From: Mesostigma viride
Lineage: Eukaryota > Streptophyta > Mesostigmatophyceae > Mesostigmatales > Mesostigmataceae
DNA: 64,000 nt
NCBI GenBank assembly: GCA_009746045.1
Contig: RPFO01000041.1
Location: 3,646,454 to 3,710,453, forward strand
Direction of reading: 5' to 3'
In this document: positions 30,471 through 41,879 of the stretch, one piece after another
How positions within the stretch are numbered: position 1 is the stretch's first letter
Layout: each line of letters opens with the position of its first letter
The notes under the pieces: generated by a model
What the model was told of the DNA's origin: nothing
What the model saw: the letters and a program-made list of their open reading frames with translations, nothing else
The model's database searches: none
Made by a program: the position numbers and the translations under genes

Positions 30471-32649
30471 CTCCCGCTCTGAGGTCAAATTGGCAGTCGC
30501 CTTGCAAGCACTACACAGGTCACATAAGCAACAAGCTGCTGTGGCCGCAGGGTTGGCAAAAGTCTCAGCTGTGTGCACTAGTCAGGACCCCTGGACCCTG
30601 GCAATAGACACTCAGGCACAGGTCAGTGTGATCAGTGCACAAGCCATCCCTGGTCTTGAGATTGCACCTTCATTTTGGGCACGGGTGCAGGATTTCTCAG
30701 GCCAAAGCTCACTGGATGTAGTGGGACAAGTGATGCTCCCTATACTTGGTATTCAGACACCCTTCCAGGTGGTGGAGGGGTACTCTGGTAACACCTTGTT
30801 GGGGGAACCTTTTGTATCCTATCCTGGGGTGCTTATCTCAGCTAATGAGCTCAGTGTCACAGGGGTGGGTGCAGTTCCTCTGGACCACTTTAAAATCCCT
30901 CTCTCCAGTATTGTCCCTGGTATGGATGCTGTCATCAAGGCAGTCAACACTCAGTATGCACCAGGGGAGATCCCTGATCTGGACAAGTTAGTGCACAGCC
31001 AGTTCCTCCATCCCTCAGCCTTTGGGCTGGGTAAGTGGGACATAGCCATGCACTCACCCCACCAAATCTCCCACGTCATACAAGAATGCAAAACACAAAA
31101 AGGGTTTACCAAGTGGCTGATGGCCATTGTCCACCAAGCCAGGCAGGAATGGGTCCTGCCCAACCCCAAAAACCCTCAATACAAACCTCCTGTCACCCCT
31201 TCATGGGACGTGCCAGAGGGAGCCAAAAAGCTCAGATTAAAATTTGTTCTCAAACAAAAACCACAAAAAGTGGGCTCCCCAATCTTCCATGCCAGACCAT
31301 GTGTCACAGAATTAAAGGGGACATCCACACTGCCAAAAGGGGAAACTACACACCTGGGCTGCAACAAACCTCACTCAGGATCATGCTCTCCCTATTCCTC
31401 CACAACCTCAATGCAGGCCAAGACTATGTCTGCAAAGCCACTGACATTAAAAGGGCCTTCCTCAGGGGGGACCCAGAAAAGGCTGAATCTGTGTGGAAAG
31501 GGAAGGTGTACGTGGTAGACACCCCAGCTGTGTGGAAACCTTACATTGATGAGCCCCACCTTATCATCAACATTGGGGTGGAAGGGCTTGTCAGTGCCCC
31601 AAAAATTTTCAGAGACTCAGCAGAGGAAGTATTCAAAAAGCTCAAGGCCACGTATGATGACCTGGACCCATGCTTTTTTGTTGTACCCACCCCCTCTGGA
31701 CTGCTGTTCTTTGTGTGGCATGGAGATGACCAACTCATTTGTGGGCCTAGAGCTGAGGTGGAAACCTTTATTCAGCAGGTCCAGGAATCATATGAGATTG
31801 GCAAACAGGTGGAATTGAGCACAACCCCCATCCAGTTCTGTGGCATCATGTTGCAGCTGCACAGGCAGCCAGATCAATGGGTCTGCTCTCTCTCTCCTCC
31901 TGCAGAATATATTCAAGATTGTCTAGATCTGCTGCATCACACCTGCCTCCCCTTACACATGTGTGCCACTGTTCAGGGCAAACTGGGGTGGTGGTCAGCC
32001 ATCTGTGGGGCTCCCTTAGCTGTCATCAGCAGGGTCACCCATGATGTTCTAGTCAAAATCAAATGCAGTCACATCAGGAAGTTGATCCATGACTGCCCCC
32101 CCTCATCCTCCATGGCCTGAATCTGATGGAAGACATCCACATACACAGTGTCATGGACAGCTCCATGGAGAGCAGAACAATCAATCAGATGGGGGCACGG
32201 GAATCAGGGCTGTTTTTTCTCACCAACAGGTCAGATTACATGTCCCTCACTTCCTGGTACAGCAGGCTACACCGCAGAAAACCTGGCAGCAGCAACTCAG
32301 CTGAATGTCGTGCTGTGGTGTCTGCTGCATTGCATGCTCGTTCCCTGCAGCACATGCTCACCTGGCTACAAACCCAGGCAGGCAGCACATGCAATGTCAT
32401 CTCACATCTCTATACTGACAGCTATCTGTGATCAGTTTTCTAACCAAGAAATCTGTTTCTGCTGCTGTCCACACTGACTTGGATTGGGTGATCCTCAAAC
32501 AGGAGGCCACCTATTTTTCCAGCTGGACTCATGTGGATGATGAGGACAACCCAGCAGACGCTCTCACGAAGCTGCGGGATGCTGCTGGCCAACAGTACCA
32601 GCTCCTCTTTCAGAACATGAACCCCTATGATATCAGAGTCAGTGTTTGA
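30470..32649 (+). pseudogene. Copia 2 retropepsin-like domain, reverse transcriptase and RNase H
   Basis: DTQAQVSVIS at 30,607 and NTLLGEPFVSYPGV near 30,795 form the retropepsin-like domain. The RT has KKLRLKFVLKQKP, ATDIKRAFLRG, LVSAPKIF and FVWHGDDQLICG (31,719). RNase H residues lie in MDSSMES, SAECRAVV, LYTDS and NPADALTK. Frameshifts near 31,340, 32,118 and 32,430 break the frame. The same DTQ and HGDD variants as Copia 1 show these are lineage traits, not decay in one copy. Confidence 0.8.
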
Positions 32650-33023
32650 ATAAATGACTGGCCATAGCACAGTACACAACCACCACACCCCCTTACCACA
32701 GCGATAGCTGCTGGGCGCCATAAAATTCAACACATTCGTTGTGGGGTGTGAGTGCTGGCTAGGTCAGATTTGTAACCATTTGCAGCTTGAGGACACAAGC
32801 TTTGTATCCATTTACTTAATGTGTGCTTCAGTAACTGGCCCAACCAGCCAGCTGTGTACACCTTATTTAATGTGCAATATAACACCTGGCCAGAACAGCC
32901 AGCTGTAACCAACCTGGCTCAACCAGCCATGTCTCTCTTGTACCCCTAATCAACTTAAAAACAATAACAATAATGTTGGGGGTGCAGACCTGCATTAAGA
33001 AATAAATAATAAAACAATACTGG
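32650..33023 (+). other. 3' noncoding region of Copia 2
   Basis: There is no gene. CCAGCCAGCTGT-type short repeats occur at 32,845-32,930 and AATAAATAATAAAACAATA near the end. GG directly precedes the AGTTAG terminus, as in Copia 1, but there is no strong polypurine tract. Confidence 0.5.
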
Positions 33024-33500
33024 AGTTAGTAGTCTCCATGCTTTGCTGTAGACTAAGTCTCAAAGGCATTGTGAATACAACGTATGAATAAGCCTTGTAA
33101 ACCTACGTTGGTATGTGAATATAAATACCACGTGGGCTATGCAGATAGGAATGCTAGTCGAGTCGCATACGTTTCCCTAGATAGGTACTTTGGGTACTGA
33201 GGTACGTGACAGATGTCAGTACCCAGTATACGTAGTGTCCTGTCATTGGACGGTACTAGAGTATCCTAGATAGGGACCGTACCGCAGCGTGCATTGATCT
33301 GTGATCGCACGATGCAGTGACTAGACGGCTACCTGTCATCGTGTGGCCGCGGGCCAACGGTCTGCACCCAACGGTCACTGGCGGCGCAGCCGGTGAGAGG
33401 AACGTTGACAAAGGGTAAACCTATTTTCTAATCAACCAAGCATTCATTGCTCCTTGCATTCACTGTGTCTTCAAGCAATATATCCCACCGCATTCTAACT
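33024..33500 (+). repeat. 3' LTR of Copia 2
   Basis: 477 bp, matching the 5' LTR apart from an inserted TAG after the first six bases. It is followed by GCAGC and the interrupted Gypsy gag. Confidence 0.9.
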
Positions 33501-33745
33501 GCAGCAGCAGGGTTTCCAGCAGCAGCAGCGGCAGCAGCAGCAACCGCAGCAGCAGCAGCAGCAACTACCGCAGCAGCAACTGCAGCAACCTCGGGTGCAG
33601 AACAGCAGCATGGTTCACTCGCCAGCGGTCGTCAGCAACCTGAATTTCAGCAGAGTGGCATTGGATGACCCGGGGTATGAACACCCCTCGTCGGTACAGG
33701 TGCGGCGGACGCACGGTACGCCGGCCAGATCCGGATCTCTCCCCC
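33501..33745 (+). pseudogene. Gypsy gag, middle segment
   Basis: A Gln-rich segment (QQQGFQQQQRQQQQP onward, an internal duplication of the GGFQQQQRQ before Copia 2), then NSSMVHSPAVVSNLNFSRVA and a Ser/Arg-rich stretch ending SGSLP at the CACTA-2 junction. Joined to 46,362 after removing one CC it continues RSQPPAFSSIAYREVGGPKL without a stop. Confidence 0.65.
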
Positions 33746-33769
33746 CACTAGGAACTCAGGAGCCGTAAA

Positions 33770-34075
33770 AGTGGTAAAAGTGGTAAAAGTGGGTGGTAAA
33801 AAGTGGTAAAAAGTGGTAAAAAGTGGTAAAAAGTGGTAAAAAGTGGTAAAACGGTGGGAAAACGCTAGGAGAAAAGCAGGTGGTAAAATCATTTTACCAC
33901 CTTTTACCACCCCTTTTACCACCAAAGTGGTAAAAAATACCACCAAGTGGTAAAAGCGAGGGTGGTAAAAACACGCCACAAAGTGGTAAAAGTGAGGGTG
34001 GTAAAAAGTGGTAAAAAGTGGTAAAAATGAGGGTGGTAAAAAAATACCACAAAGTGGTAAAAATGACAGTGATAA
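33770..34075. repeat. Left subterminal array of CACTA-2
   Basis: Repeats of AGTGGTAAAA, interrupted at 33,890-33,935 by inverted TTTTACCACC units. The longer-period variant AAGTGGTAAAAGTGAGGGTGG lies on the inner side. Confidence 0.85.
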
Positions 34076-36409
34076 AAAAGGGGAAAATGCAGATTTTGCC
34101 AGCATTACAACACAAGCACTGTTAAGAACAGCTTAACAGGCCATCATTCCAAATGGTTTCTTTATTAGAAATAATAATACATCCCATTAAGGGGAGGGGA
34201 CACCCCTAAAGGGCACTTTTCTGGAAACCATACCTATGCATGTGCTAAAAATCCAATGATGATTGGGGACCATTAATATGATAAAAAAAAAAATTTCCAG
34301 CCACTTGGGGGGGGTACTAGCCCCCACAGGGCACCGGTAACGCGCTAAAAATAGAAAAAGACGCTATTCTAGTCACATTTTTCCTAGGGCAGTGGGCAAA
34401 CATATTGGGACCAAATCATATATTCCCATATAGTTCCCTGACTTTTGAGAAATGCTACCTAATTTTGAGCACAAAATAATCATGTTTACACACATTGATG
34501 GATTTTCCCGCAAAAAGGGTACTTTTTTAATGAAAAAAAAAATTATCAAATGTTAATCATCCCACGGTCCTAAATTTAGGACTTTGTCCTAAATCGTCCT
34601 AGTGGTCACTATAACCGAGGTACCGGGGGGGGGGGGTCACTATATGGACCGTACCCCATGTGGACCGTACCCGGCATGATGTACCCGACCCGTGGTACCG
34701 GCACATGGTACCCGGATTCCGTACCCGGGTACCGGGTATAATGGCGGGAAAGTAGGTACCTCGACCAAAAATATAACCGATTTTGGAGCGAAAAAGTGGG
34801 TGCGGGAATGAAGTGAGGTGGATATGGCGACCTGACAATCGTGGCCGGCGTTTTCACGTGCGTTTATCATTTCGGGCGCCCAGTAGCAAAAACGAAAGGT
34901 TGTTAGTTATGCTTAAAGGCTGTGAATATTTTCTGCGCAAGTTTTTATGTGTAGCGCTGTATCACAGCGGCACAACACAAATGGGTCGCAGATCGCCTGC
35001 TCGCGGAGGGTCGATTTTGGCACAAACATGTTAGTGTATTAGCAATGGTGGTGCGAATCAAGCCAGGAAATTTTGGTGGACGATTTTTATTATAGTCTGG
35101 AGTTTAGAAACGGAGTATTTGACATGGGAGCGCCTGGGCCGTGATATTCTTGCCCGATTTCCATTGTCGACCATGTTTTAGGGACGTTCAGGCTGGGCAG
35201 CGAGCGCACCTTATAGGTCTTCACTTTCGGTATTTCTTGGACCTAGAACGCAGCACAAGCGTGGTTTATACCATTGTCGAACCGGTTGGCCAGCTTTGGT
35301 GCGCTCAGCTCTCGGAAAGCTGACCTCGCTGCGGATTTCAGCGACTTTTTTGCAACCATCTGGAATGAGGCGACGTAAGTAGCAGGTAAGTGCCGGGTTG
35401 TCGTAGATCATGAGTGTAACTGGCAACGCTGTCGTGGTGTTTTGAGTCAGCCAGCTATGCCTAAAGAGAGGGGACGCTCTCTGTGCACATAACTGTCACA
35501 CATAGTTGGTTTACGTCATACAATTTTTTACGTCTCTATCTTCGTCGTCCGCTGCAGCTAAAACACACATGCGTAAGAGCAGTTTTACTCATGTGTTAGT
35601 TATAAACCATGGTCCTATGGCCTGCAGTCGTTCAGGGTGTTCTCAGACAGTATATACAGTATGGTTTACGTGTTACATGCACCCTGAATTCGCTCACAAA
35701 GCGTTGCATGTTAGCACAACGTCGTTTTGTAACTTGATTTGGCTGCATTCATGTGTTAGTTGCAATGCAAATGCAATGTTTTTTCATCGCTGGGTGGTGG
35801 CCAGCATGTCCGTGATGTCAAAGAAGGTTTGGCATATGCTTAGAGAAAGTTTACCGCAAGGGGTGGGCCATGTTCAAGCCGGGCAACCTCAGCAACCATG
35901 CAACCCTATATTGCATTACCTGCACCATCTGTGACACCGTTAATCACGCGTATATATAGAGGCAGCCACAGCAGGGTATGGCCTTGTTATACGCTGCCCC
36001 GCCATCCCAAGGCCTCGTAGGGTCCCCTAGCGCTTGTAAGATGCTCAAGGGACCGTGTGGATAGCATGGTCATGCGTTGACAATAATTGGTCCTAATGGT
36101 CCTAAAACCCACATTTTGGCCAAATTCGCGCTTTGAGGTCTGGCAGGTGGCAGGGCCCATTCATGCACTAAATGTAATTATTTGACCCCAGGTTTTTGAT
36201 AGAAACTAAAAAAGTGTGTTATCTGTCATGGGCACGAACGCCAGGGTCAAATTTTAATGTTTGCATATATATTTTTTAATTCCACTTGGTCCTAAACTTA
36301 GGACTTTTACTGGGAAGATGGACACAAATCATAAACACATGGAATAGGGCCAAATCATATATTCCCAAATACTAGAGGTTGGGGGACATGCAGCCCCAAA
36401 TTTTCAGGT

Positions 36410-36990
36410 CATTCTGACAAGCGCAGCCCTATTTGATGGATATTCCTAGATTGCCACCTGTGACGAAGCTAAGGGAGGTTTTAGCTAGTATTTAACCACA
36501 CGAACACCCCTGTATACATCTAAGCCTCATGAAAACTGGCCAAACCACATACTACCATTCTCTGCACATATGGTACCTCCTATGTTCAAGGTTTGACGCC
36601 ATTCTGACAAGAACTGCCCAAGTTACAACCATTCCAAGACGGCCACCCATGTAGACGCTACAAGGAAATTAGAGTAACCATTTAGCCACACTAGCACCTC
36701 CTTCTTCATCAAAGACATCTGCAAACTGACCAAAGCACACATAATCAACTCTTGCACGCTGACGGCAACGCATGCTCAATGTGGGGGGTCATTGCGACAA
36801 GAACTGCTCAAGTTGATGGGTTTCCTATATGACCACATGACAAGGCGCTAAGGACCACTCAGTAAGTTAGTAACCCCACAGTGCCACTTAATATGCCATC
36901 CAACATGCACCAAAACCATGCAGAGTATGTTTACAAAGTACAAAGGGGTGGCCACGCACCTCATATGTCTTCATCATCCCTCCAGCATGG
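36410..36990. repeat. Diverged tandem repeat of about 190 bp
   Basis: The marker TCATTCTGACAAG...CTGC recurs near 36,411, 36,600 and 36,791. Each is followed by a CACCTGTG/CACCCATG segment, GCTAAGG-like bases and a run of short CA-rich words. Identity is modest. Confidence 0.5.
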
Positions 36991-38214
36991 CCAGCCTTGT
37001 AAATATGTGCATAGCCTTGACGATGGTAGCCCTAACATGCCTAAGCGGCATTTCCTATGTTTCTCCCAGGTTAGAGTGTAAGGTTGATGCCAACCAAGCT
37101 AATCAACACAACAACACCTCCTAAACTGTCCTCCCCGGCATGGATGACAAACTGGGACTATGGAGGGCAAGGAACCAAGTAAGAACATGGTATATATAGC
37201 TTGCATGCAGTCATGCATGTCAACCATGGTTGGCTCAGCACATTGTAGTCTTGTCACATCATCATAACAAAGGAAAGCTCAAACAACCATTGGTGCCAGC
37301 TATCTACATGCAGTCACACAAATGCAATATCTCCAACATCATCATCACTATAACACTTCCATCCCTGCACGATAAAATGCAAAGAAACCATTGGCGGCCC
37401 TTCACCGCATGAGCGCTGTGATGCCGCTGCGGCCTGTGAGGAGAGGGTGCGTCACTCTCAAACAACAAGAAGCGTCCATACGCACAACATCCTTGCCAGA
37501 ACACGTTTTATGAAATGCCTTATACCTTCCCGAAGAGCTATAGGCTGCGACTGAAGCGGCCCTGATCACGACATCAACGAAAACAATCTAAAGCTGCCAG
37601 GTATTCGACAACACAACGGCAAGCGACGGCGAGCTAGCTGGCGGAAACTGCCCAAAAAGAACGCAAAAAACCTCGAACGATGAGCTCATAGAAGAAAGCA
37701 CCGATAGCAGATAACGTTCGCGACAAATCTGTACCTTGCCCCCGTAAATCCCTCGCCCAGGCGCGCAACAACAGCCGTTCTTCCATGGACAGGTCAGACA
37801 CGCACTGCGCAGGTCTGAACAATTACTTACCGATAATGGCCGAAAATCTGGCAAAAAGCACCAGCTCGGTTTAGAATTCGATGCAACCGATATTAATGCC
37901 TGCTTCAAGGTCAGAACAGCCCCCAAAACCGCTACTTTACAGCCGCTATCATGAATTCTATTTCATTCCGCGCGACCAAAAAATTCAGATTACCCCCCAT
38001 GCCGATGGCATAAAAAAACAACAGCGAAATTGTAAACCAGCTGATTTCCGCCAAAAACTAACATCATAAACTCATCTCCTTCTAGATTCGAGTAAAATTT
38101 TTGCATTTCGCCTGCCCTAGTGTGGTAGTTTCGCCTGAACGCAGTCGCCATGGCCACTTCCGCAAGGGGTGCGCGCACCGTGCACGTGAAATTTGTGACC
38201 TTCGGCTCCGGCGC

Positions 38215-38238
38215 GAATTTTTTGGCGCCAAAAAATTC
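38215..38238. repeat. 24-base perfect palindrome
   Basis: The half-site GAATTTTTTGGC is mirrored exactly around GGCGCC. The flanking sequence GCAGTCGCCATGGCCA matches that upstream of the palindrome at 19,289. Confidence 0.9.
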
Positions 38239-38719
38239 GGGGGTGTCCCGTCCCCTTAACAGTTGTCTCTCTTGATTTACAATGAGGATTTAGCCCCACA
38301 TTGGGCGTCTCATCGATACGTTTACACCATTGTGAAATAACACAGGCCGCATCAAGCCCAGCCAATTAATTTACTTCTTCTTCAGGTGTCATCATGATCA
38401 ATGATGCTTCTTTGCCTGAACAAAGCCACACAGTTGCCAGCACTCATGCTCTGGAGGCCTGCAGGCACACAGAGCACCACCATTGAAGAGGACACAAGGG
38501 CAGCAAGGCAGGGGGGGGGGGGCAGTCAGGCACGGCAGATAGTTGTTGCCCAGCAAAACATCCTATGCATGGTGAAATGGGTTATGCCTGTGGGTATGAT
38601 GCATGACCTAGCATGAGAGTGATACATACATGAGTAACAAAAATATACGCACATGGCAATTGGGTGTGACAACACCACATCACTACATAGCTAAAACGTG
38701 CTTCAGAAAAAACATTCCA

Positions 38720-40979
38720 CTAAATTACCGGATCAGGAGTCTGACTCTGGGACTCCTTTGCTTGCCGCTCCAGCTCAACTTTCCGCTGCGCTTTTGCCAT
38801 CATGGCCTTGAGCGCGGCAAGCTCCAGTTCCGCCTCGGTGAGATCTGGCGCGGAGGGAGCATCGGCAGACGCCGTTGCGGCCGGAGAGCTAGAGGCAGGC
38901 GGGATCGCTGGCGCGGAGGGAGCACCGGCAGACTCCGTTGCGGTCGAAGAGCTAGAGGCAGGCGGGATCGCTGGCGCGGAGGGAGCACCGGCAGACGCCA
39001 TTGCGGGCGAAGGGCTAGAGGCAGGCGGGATCGCTGGCGCGGAGGGAGCACCGGCAGACGCTGTTGCGGCCGGAGAGCTAGAGGCAGGCGGGATCGCTGG
39101 CGCGGAGGGAGCACCGGCAGACACCGTTGCGGTCGAAGAGCTAGAGGCAGGCGGGATCGCTGGCGCGGAGGGAGCACCGGCAGACGCCTTCTCCTTGGGT
39201 GGCGCCCGCGCTCGCTTGGCCGGTACATACTCATCCGACACCTCCTCCTTCTCCTCTGCTGGCCCCCAACTCTCCTTCAATTTCGCACGTGCGCCTCGAA
39301 GGTCGTCGTCAGTGACGTTGCCCAGAAGGACCCACGCATTCTCGTTGCCCTCGGCGTCACCGTAATGCATCGTGGCAAAGTCAACAAACAGCATTTGCGA
39401 GCCCCCATCACGCTCCACAAACCGCGTGCCGTAAGGGGCCTTGAGCTTCGGCTTCACCTCCACCACTTTGCCAGGCTCCCAAACATACGCAGCCGGCCGC
39501 GCCCCATCGCGCTCGTACTTGTACCTTTGTGCCACGAAGGCCCCGTGCAGTGCTTCTCCGAAACCACCAGGGCCCGGTCGCTCTTGAACCACCGCGGTTG
39601 GCAGTAAGGTGCTCAGATAGTGCGCAAGCCCCAAGTCCATGGGACCACTAGGAAGCTTTCGCTTTGCAGCCGGCTTCTTGCTGGCGGCCGGCTTCTTGCT
39701 GGCGGCCGGCTTGTTGCTGGCGGGCGGCTTGTTGACGGCGGGGCGCGACGTGATGGGCTCGAAGACATCTGGCTTGATGGCAGGCACACGAGCAGGCGGG
39801 AGACCATCCGGCATTGGCAGGTCGGCCAGCTTGGGCACCGGAGTGGGCGGCTCCACGGTGTTGTTGGGCACCGGAGGGGACGGCTGCACAGCGTTGCTGG
39901 GCACCGGAGGGGGCGGCATGACAGGCTGCGTGCCAACGGGAGGGGGCGGCGGTACAACCTTCTTGGCCACCGGAGGGGGCGGCATGACAGGCTGCTTGGG
40001 AACGGGAGGGGGCGGCGGTACAACCTTCTTGGCCACCGGAGGCGGCGGCCTCACATCCGATACCTCCACAGGTGCAGGCGCGTACCCTGCCACTTCCTGC
40101 TCTAACTCCTCCTCAAGGGCTTGGAGCCGAGCTCTGAGTCTCCGAATTTCATCTGCTCGGACGCCTGTGGCATGCTGCACAGGCTTGGCCTCCGGCTTGA
40201 CCTCCGGCTTGACCTCCGGCTTTACTTCCGGCTTTACTTCCGGCTTGACCTCCGGCTTGGCCGCCGGCTTTGCCGCCGGCTTTGCCGCCGGCTTTGCCGC
40301 CGGCTTGGCAGCAGGAGTTGTCTGCAAGCAGAGGGCGGGGCATGGAATAAGGACGTTAACATTCGGGAAGTCGGTTAATAGCAGACCTGCGATGAAAGAA
40401 AAAACCAAGAAGCTTGCAGACTCCTGTAGCTAAAGATAGCGTTATTACCTTTGGCATGTTGGTCACGTCGCTTAGCGCTTTGGTATTTTCCTTCACGTCA
40501 TCATCCTCGTCCTCGGCGCCAGCACTCTGCCTCTTTTTGGAGCTGGAGTTGCTTAGCCACCGGCTCAGCTCCTTTTTTACGAATTCTTCAACACTTAGGG
40601 CTTTGGGTTTGGAGCCCTTGGGCTTCTGGGCGGTGAGCTCACCAGTCGTCGGGTCTACCACCCAGCATGATGCCTCATACTTATCCAGCTCGGCACGGTT
40701 GTCGTCAGCCACACATGTTTCTAGAAAGTTTATGCAGCTCTTCTTTACCCGGTTAATGAGAGCATCCACCATGGCGCCATCCTGTTCCTTGAGGACATAC
40801 CCCTCTACCAGGTATGCACGGCCAAAGGTCGTGATTTGCAGTCTTAAGGTCCGCACATATTCCGAGGGAACGACGTTTTGTTTCGGCTTTTCCTCTTCGG
40901 TCGCTCTTGCATCAAATCGCTCCCACTCCTCAGGACTGCACACGTGAGCTGGTCGTAGCACTGCTACCCTTCTCGGCAT
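38720..40979 (-). CDS. CACTA-2 second gene: repeat-rich putative accessory or DNA-binding protein
   Basis: Two exons: 40,979-40,449 (177 codons, MPRRVAVLRPAHVCSPEEWE) and 40,321-38,720. The intron begins GTAATAACG after AAG and ends TTGCAG. The join keeps frame, giving about 710 residues. Exon 1 holds an unrecognised globular region (SEYVRTLRLQITTFGRAYLV, KKSCINFLETCVADD) and an acidic tail. Exon 2 has AAKP and EVKP repeats, PPPPVAKKVV repeats, a second globular part (FGEALHGAFVAQRYKYERDG, RFVERDGGSQMLFVDFATMH), KKPAASKKPAAKRK-type basic stretches that could be a nuclear signal, and five to six 20-residue repeats (SAGAPSAPAIPPASSS). It is divergent from the transposase. By analogy with TnpA of En/Spm it could bind the subterminal arrays, but this is inference. 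Confidence 0.65.
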
Positions 40980-41879
40980 TTACAACGTTCGGTCGCACAC
41001 CACCATGCAGATGACCAAGGCTGGCTAAGTCCGGAATCCCCCCGTTTTGCGAACGGAGACGGTGCCAACGTATACATGACGCACTGCACCTGCCTCTGTC
41101 CGCCGTTGGATTCAGCAGATCGACGAACCTGGCAGCATCCCGCGCAAAAATTTTTTGAACGTCTTTCGCCAAAAGGCACCAACGGCAGCTACACAAACGG
41201 CCGGACCGCACGCCTCGCGCGGGGCCCGCACGCCCCGCGCGGCTGCGTGCGGATCGGCTAAACTCCGTACTGCTTGGTACAAGTACAGAGGCCTCAGGAG
41301 CTAAGGCTGTACCGTTTCAGTAGACTTCTACCAATGAGCCCGTGACTAACCAACACTACCGTACACTGACCGTAATATCTACCATTTGAATGACTGAGAA
41401 AATGTCCGTTTGATCAAAAGGGATCGACGACATCGAAAGCGTTGGCGAGCAGACTCAAACTTGCAACGGGTGACTTAGCGGCTATCACGGCGGCGGGTGG
41501 CACCAGAAAGATGGCGGTCGGTTGCTACCCACCCATGGATACCGGACTCGAGCCGAACACTTACATCGACACACATGCTAGCTGGCCAAATTTCGTGATG
41601 TCTCCTTTCCCTTCCTCCACGGATACCTACATTGTCCAGTTTCATTGGTCATCCTGCAGGCTTCCTGAGTTTTATCGCCAAATTATGTTGGATGCGTTCC
41701 TGGAAATGTCGACTGAGCCGGACTTCATGGTCACGGTTGATTAGTGAGCTGCCAGTGGTCTCACTGGCGCAGACGCCCTAGCGTGGCTCGATTTGTGATC
41801 CCGATGGCGACTGGTTAGCCACGGAGGGCCGGCATTGACCATCAACGGTCGATGCCGGCCCTCCATGTAGAGATTGTAA
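40980..41879. promoter_or_regulatory. Divergent intergenic region of CACTA-2
   Basis: About 900 bases separate the two starts, so both genes probably share regulatory sequence. No clear TATA element is seen. A GC-rich palindromic patch (CGCGCGGGGCCCGCACGCCCCGCGCGG-like; core GCGCGGGGCCC) lies near 41,215-41,240. The stretch at 41,511-41,744 encodes a fragment with IDTHASWPNFV that resembles MDTHSSWPAFV of the transposase. It could be an upstream exon or a duplicated piece. Confidence 0.4.

Larger units (their letters stand above)
22585..33500 (+). mobile_element. Copia-type LTR retrotransposon 2
   Basis: A 10,916-bp element including the 3,255-bp CACTA-1 insertion. LTRs of 474 and 477 bp (AGTTAG...TAACT) differ mainly by a TAG duplication near the start of the 3' copy. 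The target duplication is GCAGC (22,580-22,584 and 33,501-33,505), inside a CAG tract. Domain order is the same as Copia 1: gag, CCHC, CPGC motif, integrase, retropepsin-like, RT, RNase H. Many frame breaks show the copy is dead. Confidence 0.85.
34080..38700. repeat. Noncoding left interior of CACTA-2 (repeat copy R2 with nested block)
   Basis: No supported gene. Colinear patches match R1 at 17.4-19.3 kb. A block at about 34,561-36,310 absent from R1 is bordered by hairpin motifs GTCCTAAATTTAGGAC and GTCCTAAACTTAGGAC and so may be a further nested insert. GTACC-rich sequence lies at 34,615-34,760. Twelve-base G runs occur at 34,625 and 38,511. A diverged tandem repeat of about 190 bp, marked by CATTCTGACAAGAACTGC, spans roughly 36,410-36,990. 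Confidence 0.55.

Noticed and set aside
38630-39607. Long plus-strand Arg/Gly-rich frame
   Set aside because: It is the opposite strand of the 20-residue repeats of the minus-strand CACTA-2 gene. Its repeats only mirror those units and it has no independent support.
38720-40979. Cell-wall extensin-like host gene suggested by Pro/Ala/Lys repeats
   Set aside because: No signal peptide is visible at the N terminus, and the gene lies within the CACTA boundaries divergent from the transposase, so an element-encoded protein is more likely.
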